Assembly: GCA_963708425.1 (NCBI GenBank)
Contig: OY970206.1
Coordinates: forward strand, 682,001 to 746,000
Source of the DNA: JACMNW01 sp963708425
GTDB taxonomy: Bacteria; Pseudomonadota; Alphaproteobacteria; Rhodobacterales; Rhodobacteraceae
DNA length: 64,000 bases
Reading direction: 5' to 3'
Shown piece after piece: positions 1 through 8,628 of this stretch. How positions within the stretch are numbered: the stretch's first letter is position 1; each line of letters begins with the position of its first letter. The notes below the pieces were generated by a model. It searched no databases. It was not told the origin of the DNA and was given only the letters and a program-made list of their open reading frames with translations. The position numbers and the translations under genes are program-made.

Positions 1-2
1 AA

Positions 3-989
3 CGCGCCCTGCCCCTTATGGACGAAGGCCAAAGCCGTAGCGAAATTCAGGAAACCACACGCCAAGTGCTGGGCGTGCATGATTGCAGCCTGACGGTTGG
101 CAATGGTGAAATTCTGGTGCTGATGGGTCTGTCCGGGTCTGGTAAATCCACCCTGCTGCGGGCGGTTAACGGCTTGAACCCGGTCTGCCGGGGCGAAGTG
201 CGGGTGCTGGACGGCGACAAGATGACCTCGGTTACCCATGCCGATACTGACACTCTGCGCCGCCTGCGCCTGTCGAACATCGCCATGGTGTTTCAAGCGT
301 TCGGCCTGCTGCCATGGCGCAGCGTGCGCGAAAACGTCGGGCTGGGGTTGGAACTGGCTGGCATCTCGGAAGCCGATCGCAAAGCCCGCGTCGATACGCA
401 GCTAGAGCTGGTAAACCTGACGCAATGGGCGGACCGCAAAGTTGGCGAATTGTCCGGCGGCATGCAGCAACGCGTTGGCCTCGCCCGCGCCTTTGTGACC
501 GAAGCACCGATTTTACTGATGGATGAGCCATTTTCGGCGCTTGATCCGCTGATCCGGTCGCGCCTGCAGGATGAACTTCTGGATCTGCAAGACAAGCTGA
601 AACGCACCATCATTTTCGTCAGCCACGATCTGGATGAGGCGTTCAAAATCGGCGACCGTATTGCCTTGATGGAAGGCGGCCGCATTGTGCAATGTGGCAC
701 CGCGCGCGAGATTATCGCCAACCCGGTATCAGATTACGTGGCCGATTTCGTCAATCATATGAACCCGTTGGGCGTTCTGACCGCGCGCGACGCGATGGAG
801 CCGACACCGGGGGCTTTCCCCACATCTGGCAACGCCGATGTCGATACGCCGATCCGCGATGTTATGTCGCAGCTGCGCGGTGATGTGCGGGCCGTGACCC
901 TGACTGAGAATGGCAAGGTGATCGGCCAGATCACCCGCGAAGGCGTTATCAAGCGGCTGTTGAACCCGCGCGGCACGTTGAAAGAGTGA
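3..989 (+). CDS. choV: Glycine betaine/choline ABC transporter ATP-binding protein, 5' partial
   Basis: ATPase subunit of an osmoprotectant importer that energises uptake of choline or glycine betaine. The reading frame stays open to the left edge (codons for RALPL precede the first Met at 18), and the family normally has a few dozen residues before the LMDEGQSRSEI stretch, so the true start lies outside the window. Visible parts are Walker A (GLSGSGKST), Q-loop, signature ELSGGMQQR, Walker B (ILLMDEPFSALDP) and the switch His in FVSHD. A C-terminal CBS-like segment (about the last 60 residues) is typical of ProV/OpuAA/ChoV and senses ionic strength in relatives. The permease and binding-protein genes would be expected to the left. 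Choline versus betaine specificity cannot be told from the ATPase. Confidence 0.88.
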   Translation, partial: RALPLMDEGQSRSEIQETTRQVLGVHDCSLTVGNGEILVLMGLSGSGKSTLLRAVNGLNPVCRGEVRVLDGDKMTSVTHADTDTLRRLRLSNIAMVFQAFGLLPWRSVRENVGLGLELAGISEADRKARVDTQLELVNLTQWADRKVGELSGGMQQRVGLARAFVTEAPILLMDEPFSALDPLIRSRLQDELLDLQDKLKRTIIFVSHDLDEAFKIGDRIALMEGGRIVQCGTAREIIANPVSDYVADFVNHMNPLGVLTARDAMEPTPGAFPTSGNADVDTPIRDVMSQLRGDVRAVTLTENGKVIGQITREGVIKRLLNPRGTLKE

Positions 990-1008
990 CGCGCGGATAA
1001 AATAGTTG

Positions 1009-3633
1009 CTATTCTGCCTCGGCGACCGCTTTTGCCGGGGCTTTTTTTGCAGCCGGTTTCTTGGCGACCGCTTTCTTGGCGACGGGTTTTTTCGCTGCTA
1101 CCTTCTTTGCCGCAGGTTTCTTCGCGGCGGCAGGTTTCTTCGCCGCCTTGCCCTTGCCGCCTTTGCCAGCCTTCTCCGCCACCAGCGCCAGCGCCTCGTC
1201 CAGCGTCACTGTTTCCGGGTCCAGCTCTTTGGGCAAGGTCGCGTTGACCTTGGCCCATTTCACGTAAGGCCCGTATTTTCCGGGCATGACCTGCACCAAG
1301 CCGCCGTCGGGATGCGCACCCAATTCGCGCAATGGGGCCGCCGCCGCACCACGGCCGCCGCGTGTGGCTTTCTGCGCCAACACCTCGACCGCGCGGTTCA
1401 TGCCGATGCTGAACACTTCCTCAATATCCGCGACATTGGCGTAGACAACGCCGTGTTTGACGTAGGGCCCAAAGCGCCCCAAGGCCGCCTCGATCATCAC
1501 GCCGTCTTCCGGATGCGGGCCAATCTGGCGCGGCAGGTTCAACAATTGCAGCGCGCGTTCCAGCGTAACGGCATCCGCCGCCCAGCCTTTGGGCAAACTG
1601 CTGCGAGGGGGTTTCGGCAACGCTTCCGTCGCCTCGCCGCGCTGCACATAAGGGCCAAAACGGCCCGACCGCAACGAGATTGGCACGCCGTTTTCATCGA
1701 GGCCGAGAACCTGGCCGTCGGGTGAAATGCCGTTACCGTCGTCATCTGCCGAAACCGAAATCGGGCGGGTATAACGGCATTCGGGGTAGTTGCCACAGCC
1801 GATAAACGCACCACCTGATCGCGCGGTTTTCAGATGCAAACGCCCGGTACCACAGACTTGGCAGATACGCGGGTCCGATCCATCGGCGCGCAGCGGGTAC
1901 AGGTGTGGCGCCAGAAAATCATCAATCTTCGTAAGCACTTCGCCAATGCGCAGATCGGCGGTTTCGGCAATGGCTGCCGAAAAATCGCGCCAGAACCGCG
2001 CCAGCACTTCTTTGTAATCACGTTCCCCGGCCGACACATCGTCAAGTTCGGCTTCCAGATCGGCAGTAAAGTCATACTCCACATACTTGCGGAAATAGTT
2101 CGACAGAAACGCTGTCACCAAGCGCCCTTTATCTTCCGGGATCAGCCGGTTCTTATCTTTTTTCACATATTCGCGGTCCACAATCGTGGTCATGATCGAG
2201 GCATAGGTTGACGGGCGGCCAATGCCCAGTTCTTCCATCCGTTTGACCAGCGTGGCTTCGGTATAGCGCGGCGGTGGCTGGGTGAAATGCTGGTCGTGGC
2301 TGATGGATTTTTTCGCCACCGGCTCGCCCTGCATGATCTGCGGCAGGCGGCCTTCATCGTCATCCTCGTCGTCGCGGCCTTCTTCGTAGATCTTCAGAAA
2401 GCCGTCAAACAGCACAACTTGCCCAGTCGCGCGCAAGCCCACCTGCGCATCGGGCGACAGGATATCGACCGTTGTCCGTTCCATCCGCGCCGCCGACATC
2501 TGGCTGGCAATGGTGCGTTTCCAGATCAGATCGTACATTTTGCGCTGATCCGCATCCGTCAGGCGTAGGCTTTCTGGTGCCGCCGACATGTCGGTTGGCC
2601 GGATACATTCATGCGCTTCCTGCGCGTTCTTGGCTTTGTTTTTGTACATGCGCGGGCTGTCGGGCACATAAGTTGGGCCGAACCGGCGTTTAATCTCATC
2701 GCGCGCCGCCATCACCGCCTCGGGGGCCATGTCGATGCCGTCAGTCCGCATATAGGTGATATAGCCCGCCTCGTACAAACGCTGGGCTGCGTTCATGCAT
2801 TGCTTGGCCCCCATACCAAACTTGCGCGACGCCTCTTGTTGCAGGGTTGAGGTCATGAATGGCGCGTAGGGGTTGCGCGAAGCGGGCTTGGCTTCAACGG
2901 AAGCGACCGAGAATGTTCGAGAAGTAACAGCTTGCACCGCTATTTCCGCAGCCGCAGCCGTTGGAATATCGAATTTGTCCAACTTCTTGCCGCCAAGCAC
3001 AGTCAGCCGCGCCTCAAAATCCTGCCCACGGGGCGTGGTCAGCACAGCCCCGACCGTCCAGAACTCGCGGGCGCGGAAGGATTCAATCTCCATCTCGCGG
3101 TCAACGATCAGGCGCAGGCAAACAGACTGGACGCGGCCTGCCGATTTGGCACCGGGCAGCTTGCGCCATAGGACGGGCGACAGGGTAAAGCCGACCAGAT
3201 AATCCAACGCGCGGCGGGCAAGATAGGCATCCACCAGTGGCACATCCACTTGGCGCGGGTTCTTCATGGCTTCCGTCACTGCGGATTTGGTAATCGCGTT
3301 AAACGTCACCCGGCTAACCTTGGTGCCCTTCTTGATGCTGCTGGCCAGCGCCTCTTGCAGGTGCCAGGAAATTGCTTCGCCTTCGCGGTCAGGGTCGGTT
3401 GCGAGGATCAGTTCGTTGTCGGTTTTCAGGGCTTCGGCAATAGCGCGGACGTGCTTTTTGCTGTCAGCGGCCACTTCCCATTTCATCGCGAAATCGGCTT
3501 CTGGGTCTACTGAGCCGTCTTTGGGGGGCAGATCGCGGACATGGCCGAATGATGCCAAAACAGTGTAGTCAGAGCCAAGATACTTGTTGATTGTCTTGGC
3601 CTTAGCCGGTGACTCGACGACGACAACTGCCAT
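1009..3633 (-). CDS. topA: DNA topoisomerase I
   Basis: Type IA topoisomerase that relaxes negative supercoils, 874 residues from the chosen start. The start at 3633 gives the canonical N-terminus MAVVVVESPAKAKTI and has a GGGG-type ribosome site; an upstream in-frame ATG at 3687 would add 18 non-conserved residues. The TOPRIM acidic triad is seen as D80-P-D82-R-E84, and the nucleophilic tyrosine is Tyr294 in YITYMRTD. One four-cysteine zinc finger (CQVC then CGNYPEC) follows the catalytic core, with further topo-C repeats (GRFGPYV). The last ~60 residues are a Lys/Ala-rich tail of AAKKPAAKK-type repeats, probably disordered and DNA-binding. dprA lies upstream on the same strand, a common alphaproteobacterial order. 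Confidence 0.97.
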   Translation of the reverse strand: MAVVVVESPAKAKTINKYLGSDYTVLASFGHVRDLPPKDGSVDPEADFAMKWEVAADSKKHVRAIAEALKTDNELILATDPDREGEAISWHLQEALASSIKKGTKVSRVTFNAITKSAVTEAMKNPRQVDVPLVDAYLARRALDYLVGFTLSPVLWRKLPGAKSAGRVQSVCLRLIVDREMEIESFRAREFWTVGAVLTTPRGQDFEARLTVLGGKKLDKFDIPTAAAAEIAVQAVTSRTFSVASVEAKPASRNPYAPFMTSTLQQEASRKFGMGAKQCMNAAQRLYEAGYITYMRTDGIDMAPEAVMAARDEIKRRFGPTYVPDSPRMYKNKAKNAQEAHECIRPTDMSAAPESLRLTDADQRKMYDLIWKRTIASQMSAARMERTTVDILSPDAQVGLRATGQVVLFDGFLKIYEEGRDDEDDDEGRLPQIMQGEPVAKKSISHDQHFTQPPPRYTEATLVKRMEELGIGRPSTYASIMTTIVDREYVKKDKNRLIPEDKGRLVTAFLSNYFRKYVEYDFTADLEAELDDVSAGERDYKEVLARFWRDFSAAIAETADLRIGEVLTKIDDFLAPHLYPLRADGSDPRICQVCGTGRLHLKTARSGGAFIGCGNYPECRYTRPISVSADDDGNGISPDGQVLGLDENGVPISLRSGRFGPYVQRGEATEALPKPPRSSLPKGWAADAVTLERALQLLNLPRQIGPHPEDGVMIEAALGRFGPYVKHGVVYANVADIEEVFSIGMNRAVEVLAQKATRGGRGAAAAPLRELGAHPDGGLVQVMPGKYGPYVKWAKVNATLPKELDPETVTLDEALALVAEKAGKGGKGKAAKKPAAAKKPAAKKVAAKKPVAKKAVAKKPAAKKAPAKAVAEAE

Positions 3634-3729
3634 AAGAACCCCTGTTCCAACCATCCATACAATGGCGGCGCAAGATGTGGGTCGCATCTGTGAATGTCAA
3701 TGGAGGCTGGGAAATCAAAGCTTGCCGCG

Positions 3730-4947
3730 TCAGGATATGCGCGACAAAAGGCCCCCCGCCTGCCGCTGTATCCGGCCATCCAGTTCCAGCGACAGCAGCT
3801 CTGGCGCGACAAAAGCCGCAGGCATTGCCAGATCACGGATCAGCTGATCTTCGGCCAGCGGGCTTGGCCCGAGCCGGTCTAAAATCTTGGTATGCAGGGC
3901 GGCAATTTCGGCCAAAGGCCGGTGGGCGGGTTGCGGGCCGGGCAGCACCAGTGTGGTCGGCTCAAAGTGCGGTTGCACATCTTGCGGGCGCTGCGGCGGC
4001 TGCACCCGTCGCTGCGCGTCGATCTGCAACTGGTCCGCAAAGCCCGCGTGTGGCCGGTCGCCGCGCTGGGGCCGCTCGCCGCCCAGCGCCTCGATCACAT
4101 CCGCCGCCGACCGGATCAACGTAGCACCGTCGCGGATCAGCATGTTGCAGCCCGCCGCGCGCGCATCAAACGGATGCCCCGGCACGGCAAACACCTCGCG
4201 CCCCTGATCCAGCGCGTTTTTCGCCGTGATCAGACTGCCAGACCGCGCCGCCGCTTCGACCACAATCACCGCCCGCGCCAACCCCGAGATAATCCGGTTG
4301 CGCAGCGGAAAATGCCGCGCCTGCGGTTCGGTGCCCATCGGTTGTTCCGACACGCGGCAGCCCTGCGCCGCAATCTTGCCCGCCAATTCGGCATTTTCGA
4401 CCGGGTAGATCACATCGACCCCGCCCGCTTGCACCGCAATAGTGCCCGTCGCCAAACTCGCGCCGTGCGCCTCGGCATCAATGCCGCGCGCCAGACCTGA
4501 CACCACGACAAACCCCGCCTCCGCCAGACTTTCCGCCAACCGCCGCGCCATCCGCAAGCCCAACGAAGACGCATTGCGCGCGCCCACCAGCGCAATCGCA
4601 GGCCGGTTCAACAGTGCCATATCACCCTGCACCCACAAAATCGGCGGCGCATCGGGCAGGTCCATCAACGCCACCGGATAATCCGCTTCGCCAAAACACA
4701 GCATCCGCGCGCCCGCCACCCGCGCCTGCGCGATCTCGTGCTTTGCCACCTCGACAGGGCACACCGAATACGCCTCCACGCCCGCCGCCCGCGCAATCCC
4801 CGGCAAGGCCGCCAGCGCCGCCACCGCAGACCCGTGTTCCTCCACCAGCCGATGATACGTCACCGGCCCGACCTTGCGGGATCGGATCAGGCGCAACATC
4901 GCCAACGCCTCGTCTTGCCGCCCGTCGCTTTGCACCATATCCATCAT
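3730..4947 (-). CDS. dprA: DNA-processing protein DprA
   Basis: Loads RecA on incoming single-stranded DNA during transformation; 405 residues, normal for the long alphaproteobacterial form. An N-terminal helix-hairpin/SAM-like part is followed by the Rossmann-type DprA core (SGLARGIDAEAHGASL, GGVDVIYP, GSLITAKNALDQGREVFAVPG) and a C-terminal winged helix (DRLGPSPLAEDQLIRDL) that in relatives modulates partner binding. The start is ambiguous between M1, M2 and M4 of MMDMVQSD; the first is used. topA follows 96 bp downstream in the same direction. The gene is widespread in bacteria not known to be competent, so it does not prove transformability. Confidence 0.95.
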   Translation of the reverse strand: MMDMVQSDGRQDEALAMLRLIRSRKVGPVTYHRLVEEHGSAVAALAALPGIARAAGVEAYSVCPVEVAKHEIAQARVAGARMLCFGEADYPVALMDLPDAPPILWVQGDMALLNRPAIALVGARNASSLGLRMARRLAESLAEAGFVVVSGLARGIDAEAHGASLATGTIAVQAGGVDVIYPVENAELAGKIAAQGCRVSEQPMGTEPQARHFPLRNRIISGLARAVIVVEAAARSGSLITAKNALDQGREVFAVPGHPFDARAAGCNMLIRDGATLIRSAADVIEALGGERPQRGDRPHAGFADQLQIDAQRRVQPPQRPQDVQPHFEPTTLVLPGPQPAHRPLAEIAALHTKILDRLGPSPLAEDQLIRDLAMPAAFVAPELLSLELDGRIQRQAGGLLSRIS

Positions 4948-5023
4948 CCCCCCACCTTCACCGCAAACAAGTTAACGCTTCGTAAACGCGAGCCCGCAAA
5001 ACCCGGTTGAACCCCGACCGAAT

Positions 5024-5035
5024 ATTTGATCAAAT
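5024..5035. promoter_or_regulatory. 12-bp palindrome upstream of gabT
   Basis: A perfect palindrome ATTTGATCAAAT lies 49 bp before the gabT start, in the intergenic region shared with the divergent dprA. Its position and symmetry fit an operator for a small dimeric regulator (GntR- or LysR-type sites often look like this), but the binding protein is not identifiable. It lacks the spacer of an FNR box. Confidence 0.4.
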
Positions 5036-5083
5036 GCGCCAACCGCTGGCCACCCCCGGCCCGCAAATCCCCGGAGCACCCCC

Positions 5084-6361
5084 ATGCAAAACGCCGAAGT
5101 CGCCAAACGCCGTGATGATGCCATTTCGCGCGGCATCGGCGTGATGACCCAGATTTACGTCGACCGCGCGCTAAACTCCGAAGTGTGGGATATTGAGGGC
5201 AACCGCTACATCGATTTCGCCGCCGGCATCGCCGTGGTCAACACCGGCCATTGCCACCCGCGCGTCATGGCCGCCGTGACGGAACAAATGTCGCGCTTCA
5301 CCCATACCTGCCATCAGGTGCTCCCCTACGAAAACTACGTCCGCCTCGCCGAACGCCTGAACGCCGCCGTTCCCGGTGATTGGCCAAAGAAAACCGTGTT
5401 CGTCACCACCGGCGCGGAAGCCATTGAAAACGCCGTCAAAGTCGCCCGCATCGCCACTGGTCGCAACGCCGTCATCGCCTTTGGCGGTGCCTTCCACGGC
5501 CGCACTTTCCTTGGCATGTCGCTGACCGGCAAGGTAGAGCCCTACAAGAAGGGCTTCGGCGCAATGATGCCCGATATCTACCACGTCCCTTTCCCGCAAG
5601 AGGTGCACGGCATCACCACCGCCCACGCGATGGACGGCATCACCAAGCTGTTCAAGGCCGACCTCGATCCCGCCCGCGTCGCCGCGATTATCTTCGAACC
5701 CGTGCAGGGCGAAGGCGGCTTCTACCCCGCGCCGAAAGACCTTGTGCGCGCCATCCGCAAATTGTGTGATGACCACGGCATCGTGATGATCGCCGACGAG
5801 GTGCAAACCGGCTTTGCTCGCACTGGCCATCTGTTCGCGATGGAAGGCTACGGTGTGGCCGCCGACATCACCACCATGGCCAAGGGCCTCGCCGGTGGCC
5901 TGCCGCTGGCCGCCCTGACTGGCAAAGCCAGCCTGATGGACGCCGCCCACCCCGGCGGCCTCGGCGGCACCTATGGCGGCAACCCGCTTGGCATCGCCGC
6001 TGCCAATGCCGTGCTGGACGTGATCGAGGATGAAGACCTCTGCGCCCGCGCCAACGAGCTTGGTGGCCGCCTGAAACAACGGCTGGAGGCGATCCGCTCC
6101 ACCACCCCCGAAATCACCGACATCCGCGGCCCCGGCTTCATGGTGGCGGTAGAATTCGCCAACCCCACCAACCACGAACCCGACGCCGGCTTCACCGGGC
6201 GGGTACGGGTCGAGGCGCAAAAGCGCGGCCTCATCCTGCTGACCTGCGGCGTGTATGGCAACGTCATCCGGTTCCTGGCCCCGATCACCATCCCGGATGC
6301 GCATTTCGCCGAAGCGATGGAGATACTGGAAGACGCGGTAGCGGCGGCGCGGGTGGCGTAG
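5084..6361 (+). CDS. gabT: 4-aminobutyrate--2-oxoglutarate transaminase
   Basis: Class III PLP-dependent aminotransferase, 425 residues, expected to convert GABA (and possibly 5-aminovalerate) plus 2-oxoglutarate to the semialdehyde and glutamate in the cytosol. The PLP lysine is K267 in TTMAKGLAGG; the aspartate that contacts the pyridine ring is in IADEVQTGFARTG, and the phosphate-binding TTGAEAIENAVK and GGTYGGNPL segments are present. The start has GGAG seven bases upstream. The family is closely related to acetylornithine and diaminobutyrate transaminases; the GGTYGGNPLG and FARTGHLFAMEGYGV signatures favour GabT. No gabD neighbour is present, so pathway assignment is by family only. Confidence 0.9.
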   Translation: MQNAEVAKRRDDAISRGIGVMTQIYVDRALNSEVWDIEGNRYIDFAAGIAVVNTGHCHPRVMAAVTEQMSRFTHTCHQVLPYENYVRLAERLNAAVPGDWPKKTVFVTTGAEAIENAVKVARIATGRNAVIAFGGAFHGRTFLGMSLTGKVEPYKKGFGAMMPDIYHVPFPQEVHGITTAHAMDGITKLFKADLDPARVAAIIFEPVQGEGGFYPAPKDLVRAIRKLCDDHGIVMIADEVQTGFARTGHLFAMEGYGVAADITTMAKGLAGGLPLAALTGKASLMDAAHPGGLGGTYGGNPLGIAAANAVLDVIEDEDLCARANELGGRLKQRLEAIRSTTPEITDIRGPGFMVAVEFANPTNHEPDAGFTGRVRVEAQKRGLILLTCGVYGNVIRFLAPITIPDAHFAEAMEILEDAVAAARVA

Positions 6362-6400
6362 ACCAAGCCCGCCACCGCGCCCACTCCTCCACACCACGCA

Positions 6401-7060
6401 GTCCCGGGCTCGACCCGGGACCTCGACCTGCACCCACCGCAGCACACCGGCCCTCCCTTTTTCTCGGACCGATCTGGAAACGCTCCAGTGGAAAGTTAGC
6501 CGGTCCGTTGCCCAAAGGTGCCAAGCCGCCGGGCAAGGGATGTGCTGCTTGGCCCGGCGGCAGGTAAATCAAACCGCGCCTGCCTGAGCTGGAGCGCGAG
6601 AAGCACCGGCCCACCCCATGCAGCACCTGTCGACCCCACGCAGTCCCGGGCCCGACCCGGGACCTCGACCCTCACGCACCGCACCGCACCACCCCCTCTT
6701 CTCCCGGACCGATCAGCAAACTCTCCAGTGGAGAGTTTGCCGGTCCGTTGCCCAAAGGTGCCAAGCCGCCGGGCAAGGGAGGTGCCGCTTGGCCCAACAG
6801 ATGTAAATCAGACCGCGCCTGCCTGGGCTGGAGCGAGAGTAGCGCCTGCCCGCCCCCCGCAGTCCCGGGCCCGCCCGGGGACCTCAACCCTCACGCGTCG
6901 CACCAAACCAATCCCCCTTCCCTCGGGCCGATCTGGAAACTCTCCAGTGGAGAGTTTGCCGGTCCGTTGCCCAAAGGCGCAAGCCGCCGGGCAAGGGAGG
7001 TGCCGCTTGGCCCAACATTCGTAAATCAGGCCGCGCCTGCCTGGGCTGGTGCGAGAATCG
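6401..7060. repeat. Three-copy array of hairpin-rich 220-240 bp repeats
   Basis: Three diverged direct repeats begin near 6401, 6643 and 6862 (periods 242 and 219 bp). Each contains, in order, a GTCCCGGG/CCCGGGAC palindrome, an outer stem formed by CGGACCG and CGGTCCG (6465/6501, 6705/6741; unit 3 has CGGGCCG at 6924 with CGGTCCG at 6960), an inner palindrome AAACTCTCCA-G-TGGAGAGTTT that is perfect in units 2 and 3 (6718-6738, 6937-6957) and decayed in unit 1, then a CCAAGCCGCCGGGCAAGGGA box and a CCGCGCCTGCCTG box. No convincing gene lies here; short frames on both strands merely reread the repeats. The structure suggests REP/MITE-like intergenic elements. No transposase is visible. Confidence 0.8.
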
Positions 7061-7094
7061 CGCCTGCCGGGGGCAGGCAGGCGCGGCCTGATTT
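7023..7094. repeat. 21-bp perfect inverted repeat closing the array
   Basis: The last CCGCGCCTGCCTG box (7023-7043) is followed after 30 bp by its exact reverse complement (7074-7094), with a smaller nested GCGCCTGCC/GGCAGGCGC stem in the loop. It could fold as a long hairpin or mark an inverted fourth, partial repeat copy. It lies exactly where base composition switches to the AT-rich islet on its right. Confidence 0.75.
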
Positions 7095-7180
7095 GACGCG
7101 TGTCAAATCCGGCAGGTTGCGAGCGTGAAACCCACCGCGTTCTCGCGCAGGGGAGCGCCACATTCGCTAAATATCACGAT

Positions 7181-7390
7181 CTACTTTTTATTTACATTGT
7201 CAGCCTTCGAACGATCTGGATTGTCTCGCGCATATTCACGGTCGTTGATTTTTATGACATGAGTATCGGGGTGTTCCCCGCGCTTGATTTCCGCAACTAT
7301 GTTGCGCCGAGGGACGTTTGTTCGATTCCCCACATCGTAGTGCTCGTTCCGCCCACCGGGCCCATCATTCTTACCAGTTAATTTTGACAT
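7181..7390 (-). CDS. Small hypothetical protein, DUF3892-like
   Basis: A 69-residue, strongly hydrophilic protein with a Gly/Asn-rich N-terminus (KNDGPGGRNEHYDVGNR) and a block VPRRNIVAEIKRGEHPDTH ending in YARDNPDRSKADNVN. The pattern (I-V-x-x-I-x-x-G, then Y-x-R and D-N) recalls DUF3892, but this is from memory and needs a profile search. It has a strong ribosome site (AAAGGAGA, 7 bp spacing) and starts 18 bp after the stop of the P63C gene, so the two are very likely co-transcribed. The function is unknown. Base composition is much more AT-rich than its neighbours. Confidence 0.6.
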   Translation of the reverse strand: MSKLTGKNDGPGGRNEHYDVGNRTNVPRRNIVAEIKRGEHPDTHVIKINDREYARDNPDRSKADNVNKK

Positions 7391-7408
7391 ATCAGTCTCC
7401 TTTAAATT

Positions 7409-8413
7409 CTAGAGATTTTCAAAGAAATCGAGCTGGTCACTGTCCTTCTTTGGTATTGCTTCTGGAAAGGCCGAGAAGAAAAGTCGATCAAACTGAACTT
7501 TGTCTCGTGACGCTTGACCTATGCCCACGACCTGCCAGAGATGTTGACGAAAGGCAGGCATTCCAACATTTTCTGTTAAGAATTGAAAAAATTTGAATTT
7601 CCGCCCACCCCCAACGTACACTACCGGATTCTTTTCTGCGAGTTGCTCCAAAATAGCCCCGTTGCTATGAGCCAGTGGATAATACACGTATTTTCTGATA
7701 AATTTCCCAAAGAACTGTGGGTGTTTCGTTGTATCAGGTTTCTGTCTTTTTAATCCATAAATTCGATAAATCATTTCAAAGAATTTTTCAGGAAACTCCT
7801 TCTCCCATTGAAGAAACTCCTTCCTAATAAATTCGTCAAAAAGTCGCCTATATTCATCCTTCGTCTTATTTTGATACCCCGTTGCTTCGTCAACAAGTGC
7901 TAAAATTCCAATCTTAGCTGCGGCTCGAACTATAATCTCGCCTTGCATTGCTAGAAAAGCCTGAGAAGGCAAAAGACGGCCCTGGTTTCTCGCCTCGATT
8001 AATGCATCACAAACTTCAATCAAAACTTCCGCCTCGTATCCATCGGCAGATCCTCCAGTGAGCGTCTTGAATACTACAGGGTTATCAAGTTTCTCCTTCA
8101 ACTCGTCAGACAGAACACCTTGAATACCTGGTCGCGACATCGTTCGAAGAAAAGCATTCCCACCTTTTGATTGCAGATGGAGAGCACGTGCCATAGCTTT
8201 TTTGCTAATTACTCTTCGCCTATCGTTCAGCACATAGACCTCAAGGCCAACGTCCCCAATAGTAAGAACACCGTCGGTCTCGGCCTCAGCGTCAGAACTA
8301 CGAATTTTAGCCCATCGGGCCGAAGCGGCCTGAGAAGCGATAGCCTTTCGCTCTTCAGACGAAAGCTTTTCTGCTCGCGCTTGCCCACCCCTACTTTGGA
8401 ACGATTCGGTCAT
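7409..8413 (-). CDS. P63C domain-containing protein
   Basis: Cytosolic protein of 334 residues. The N-terminus (SRGGQARAEKLSSEERKAIASQAASARWAK) is a basic helical segment also seen at the start of many mobile-element proteins. The central region GILALVDEATGYQNK and the segment EFLQWEKEFPEKFFEMIYRIYG match what I recall of the P63C domain (Pfam PF10546), whose biochemical role is not established. The start at 8413 is fixed by GGAGGTGAG directly upstream; the frame continues 77 codons further without conserved features. The gene is clearly AT-rich compared with flanking genes, which suggests transfer. It is the first gene of a two-gene unit with the 69-residue protein and is preceded by an elaborate operator. 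Confidence 0.75.
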   Translation of the reverse strand: MTESFQSRGGQARAEKLSSEERKAIASQAASARWAKIRSSDAEAETDGVLTIGDVGLEVYVLNDRRRVISKKAMARALHLQSKGGNAFLRTMSRPGIQGVLSDELKEKLDNPVVFKTLTGGSADGYEAEVLIEVCDALIEARNQGRLLPSQAFLAMQGEIIVRAAAKIGILALVDEATGYQNKTKDEYRRLFDEFIRKEFLQWEKEFPEKFFEMIYRIYGLKRQKPDTTKHPQFFGKFIRKYVYYPLAHSNGAILEQLAEKNPVVYVGGGRKFKFFQFLTENVGMPAFRQHLWQVVGIGQASRDKVQFDRLFFSAFPEAIPKKDSDQLDFFENL

Positions 8414-8422
8414 CTCACCTCC

Positions 8423-8496
8423 ATGCTTGCTGTGGTGATAGGAGAAGTTATGCTTGCAGTCAAGCAAGCATGGGATAATTTCGTATAAGCAAGCAT
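8423..8496 (-). promoter_or_regulatory. Promoter with four ATGCTTGC boxes upstream of the P63C gene
   Basis: The 8-bp word ATGCTTGC occurs at 8423-8430 and 8450-8457, and as its reverse complement at 8464-8471 and 8489-8496. The two inner boxes form a palindrome whose 6-bp centre reads TTGACT on the minus strand (8458-8463). With a 17-bp spacer this leads to TATCAC (8435-8440), so the central pair would sit on the -35 element of the islet promoter. The arrangement is symmetric, with outer boxes 27 and 25 bp from the inner ones, as in cooperative repressor sites. The repressor could be one of the two islet proteins or a host factor. Confidence 0.6.
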
Positions 8497-8612
8497 GACG
8501 AGCGACTGGATGCGCAGTGCCATGCATCCAAAGGTCAAAAATTTCATAAATGGCCCCTAACAACCCCTTAACAAAGCCCACACCCCCCAACGATATCAAC
8601 CACTTACCTCGC

Positions 8613-8628
8613 GTAACACGCGTGTTAC
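8613..8628. repeat. 16-bp perfect palindrome GTAACACGCGTGTTAC, copy 1
   Basis: This lies in the intergenic stretch between the P63C operator and bioM, followed by a half-site GTAACAC at 8636-8642. The identical 16-mer recurs at 15325-15340. No T-run follows on either strand here, so it is not an obvious terminator at this position; an operator is possible. Confidence 0.6.

Noticed and set aside
40..989. Complete ABC ATPase gene starting at the first in-window ATG
   Set aside because: The frame is open to the window edge and the family has a longer N-terminus, so it is treated as partial.
5171..6445. 424-codon open frame antisense to gabT
   Set aside because: It is the mirror of a high-GC coding sequence; the product is Gly/His/Ala-rich with no known domain, and gabT has full motif support.
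6401..7060. CRISPR array
   Set aside because: Repeat units are over 200 bp, only three copies, with no short uniform repeat and spacer pattern and no cas genes.
6496..7161. Several 60-170 codon frames in the repeat array, both strands
   Set aside because: They reread the same repeats in different frames, change frame between units and lack good ribosome sites.
7100..7381. 93-codon frame on the plus strand opposite the 69-residue gene
   Set aside because: No ribosome site; the minus-strand gene has a strong one and a natural operon position.
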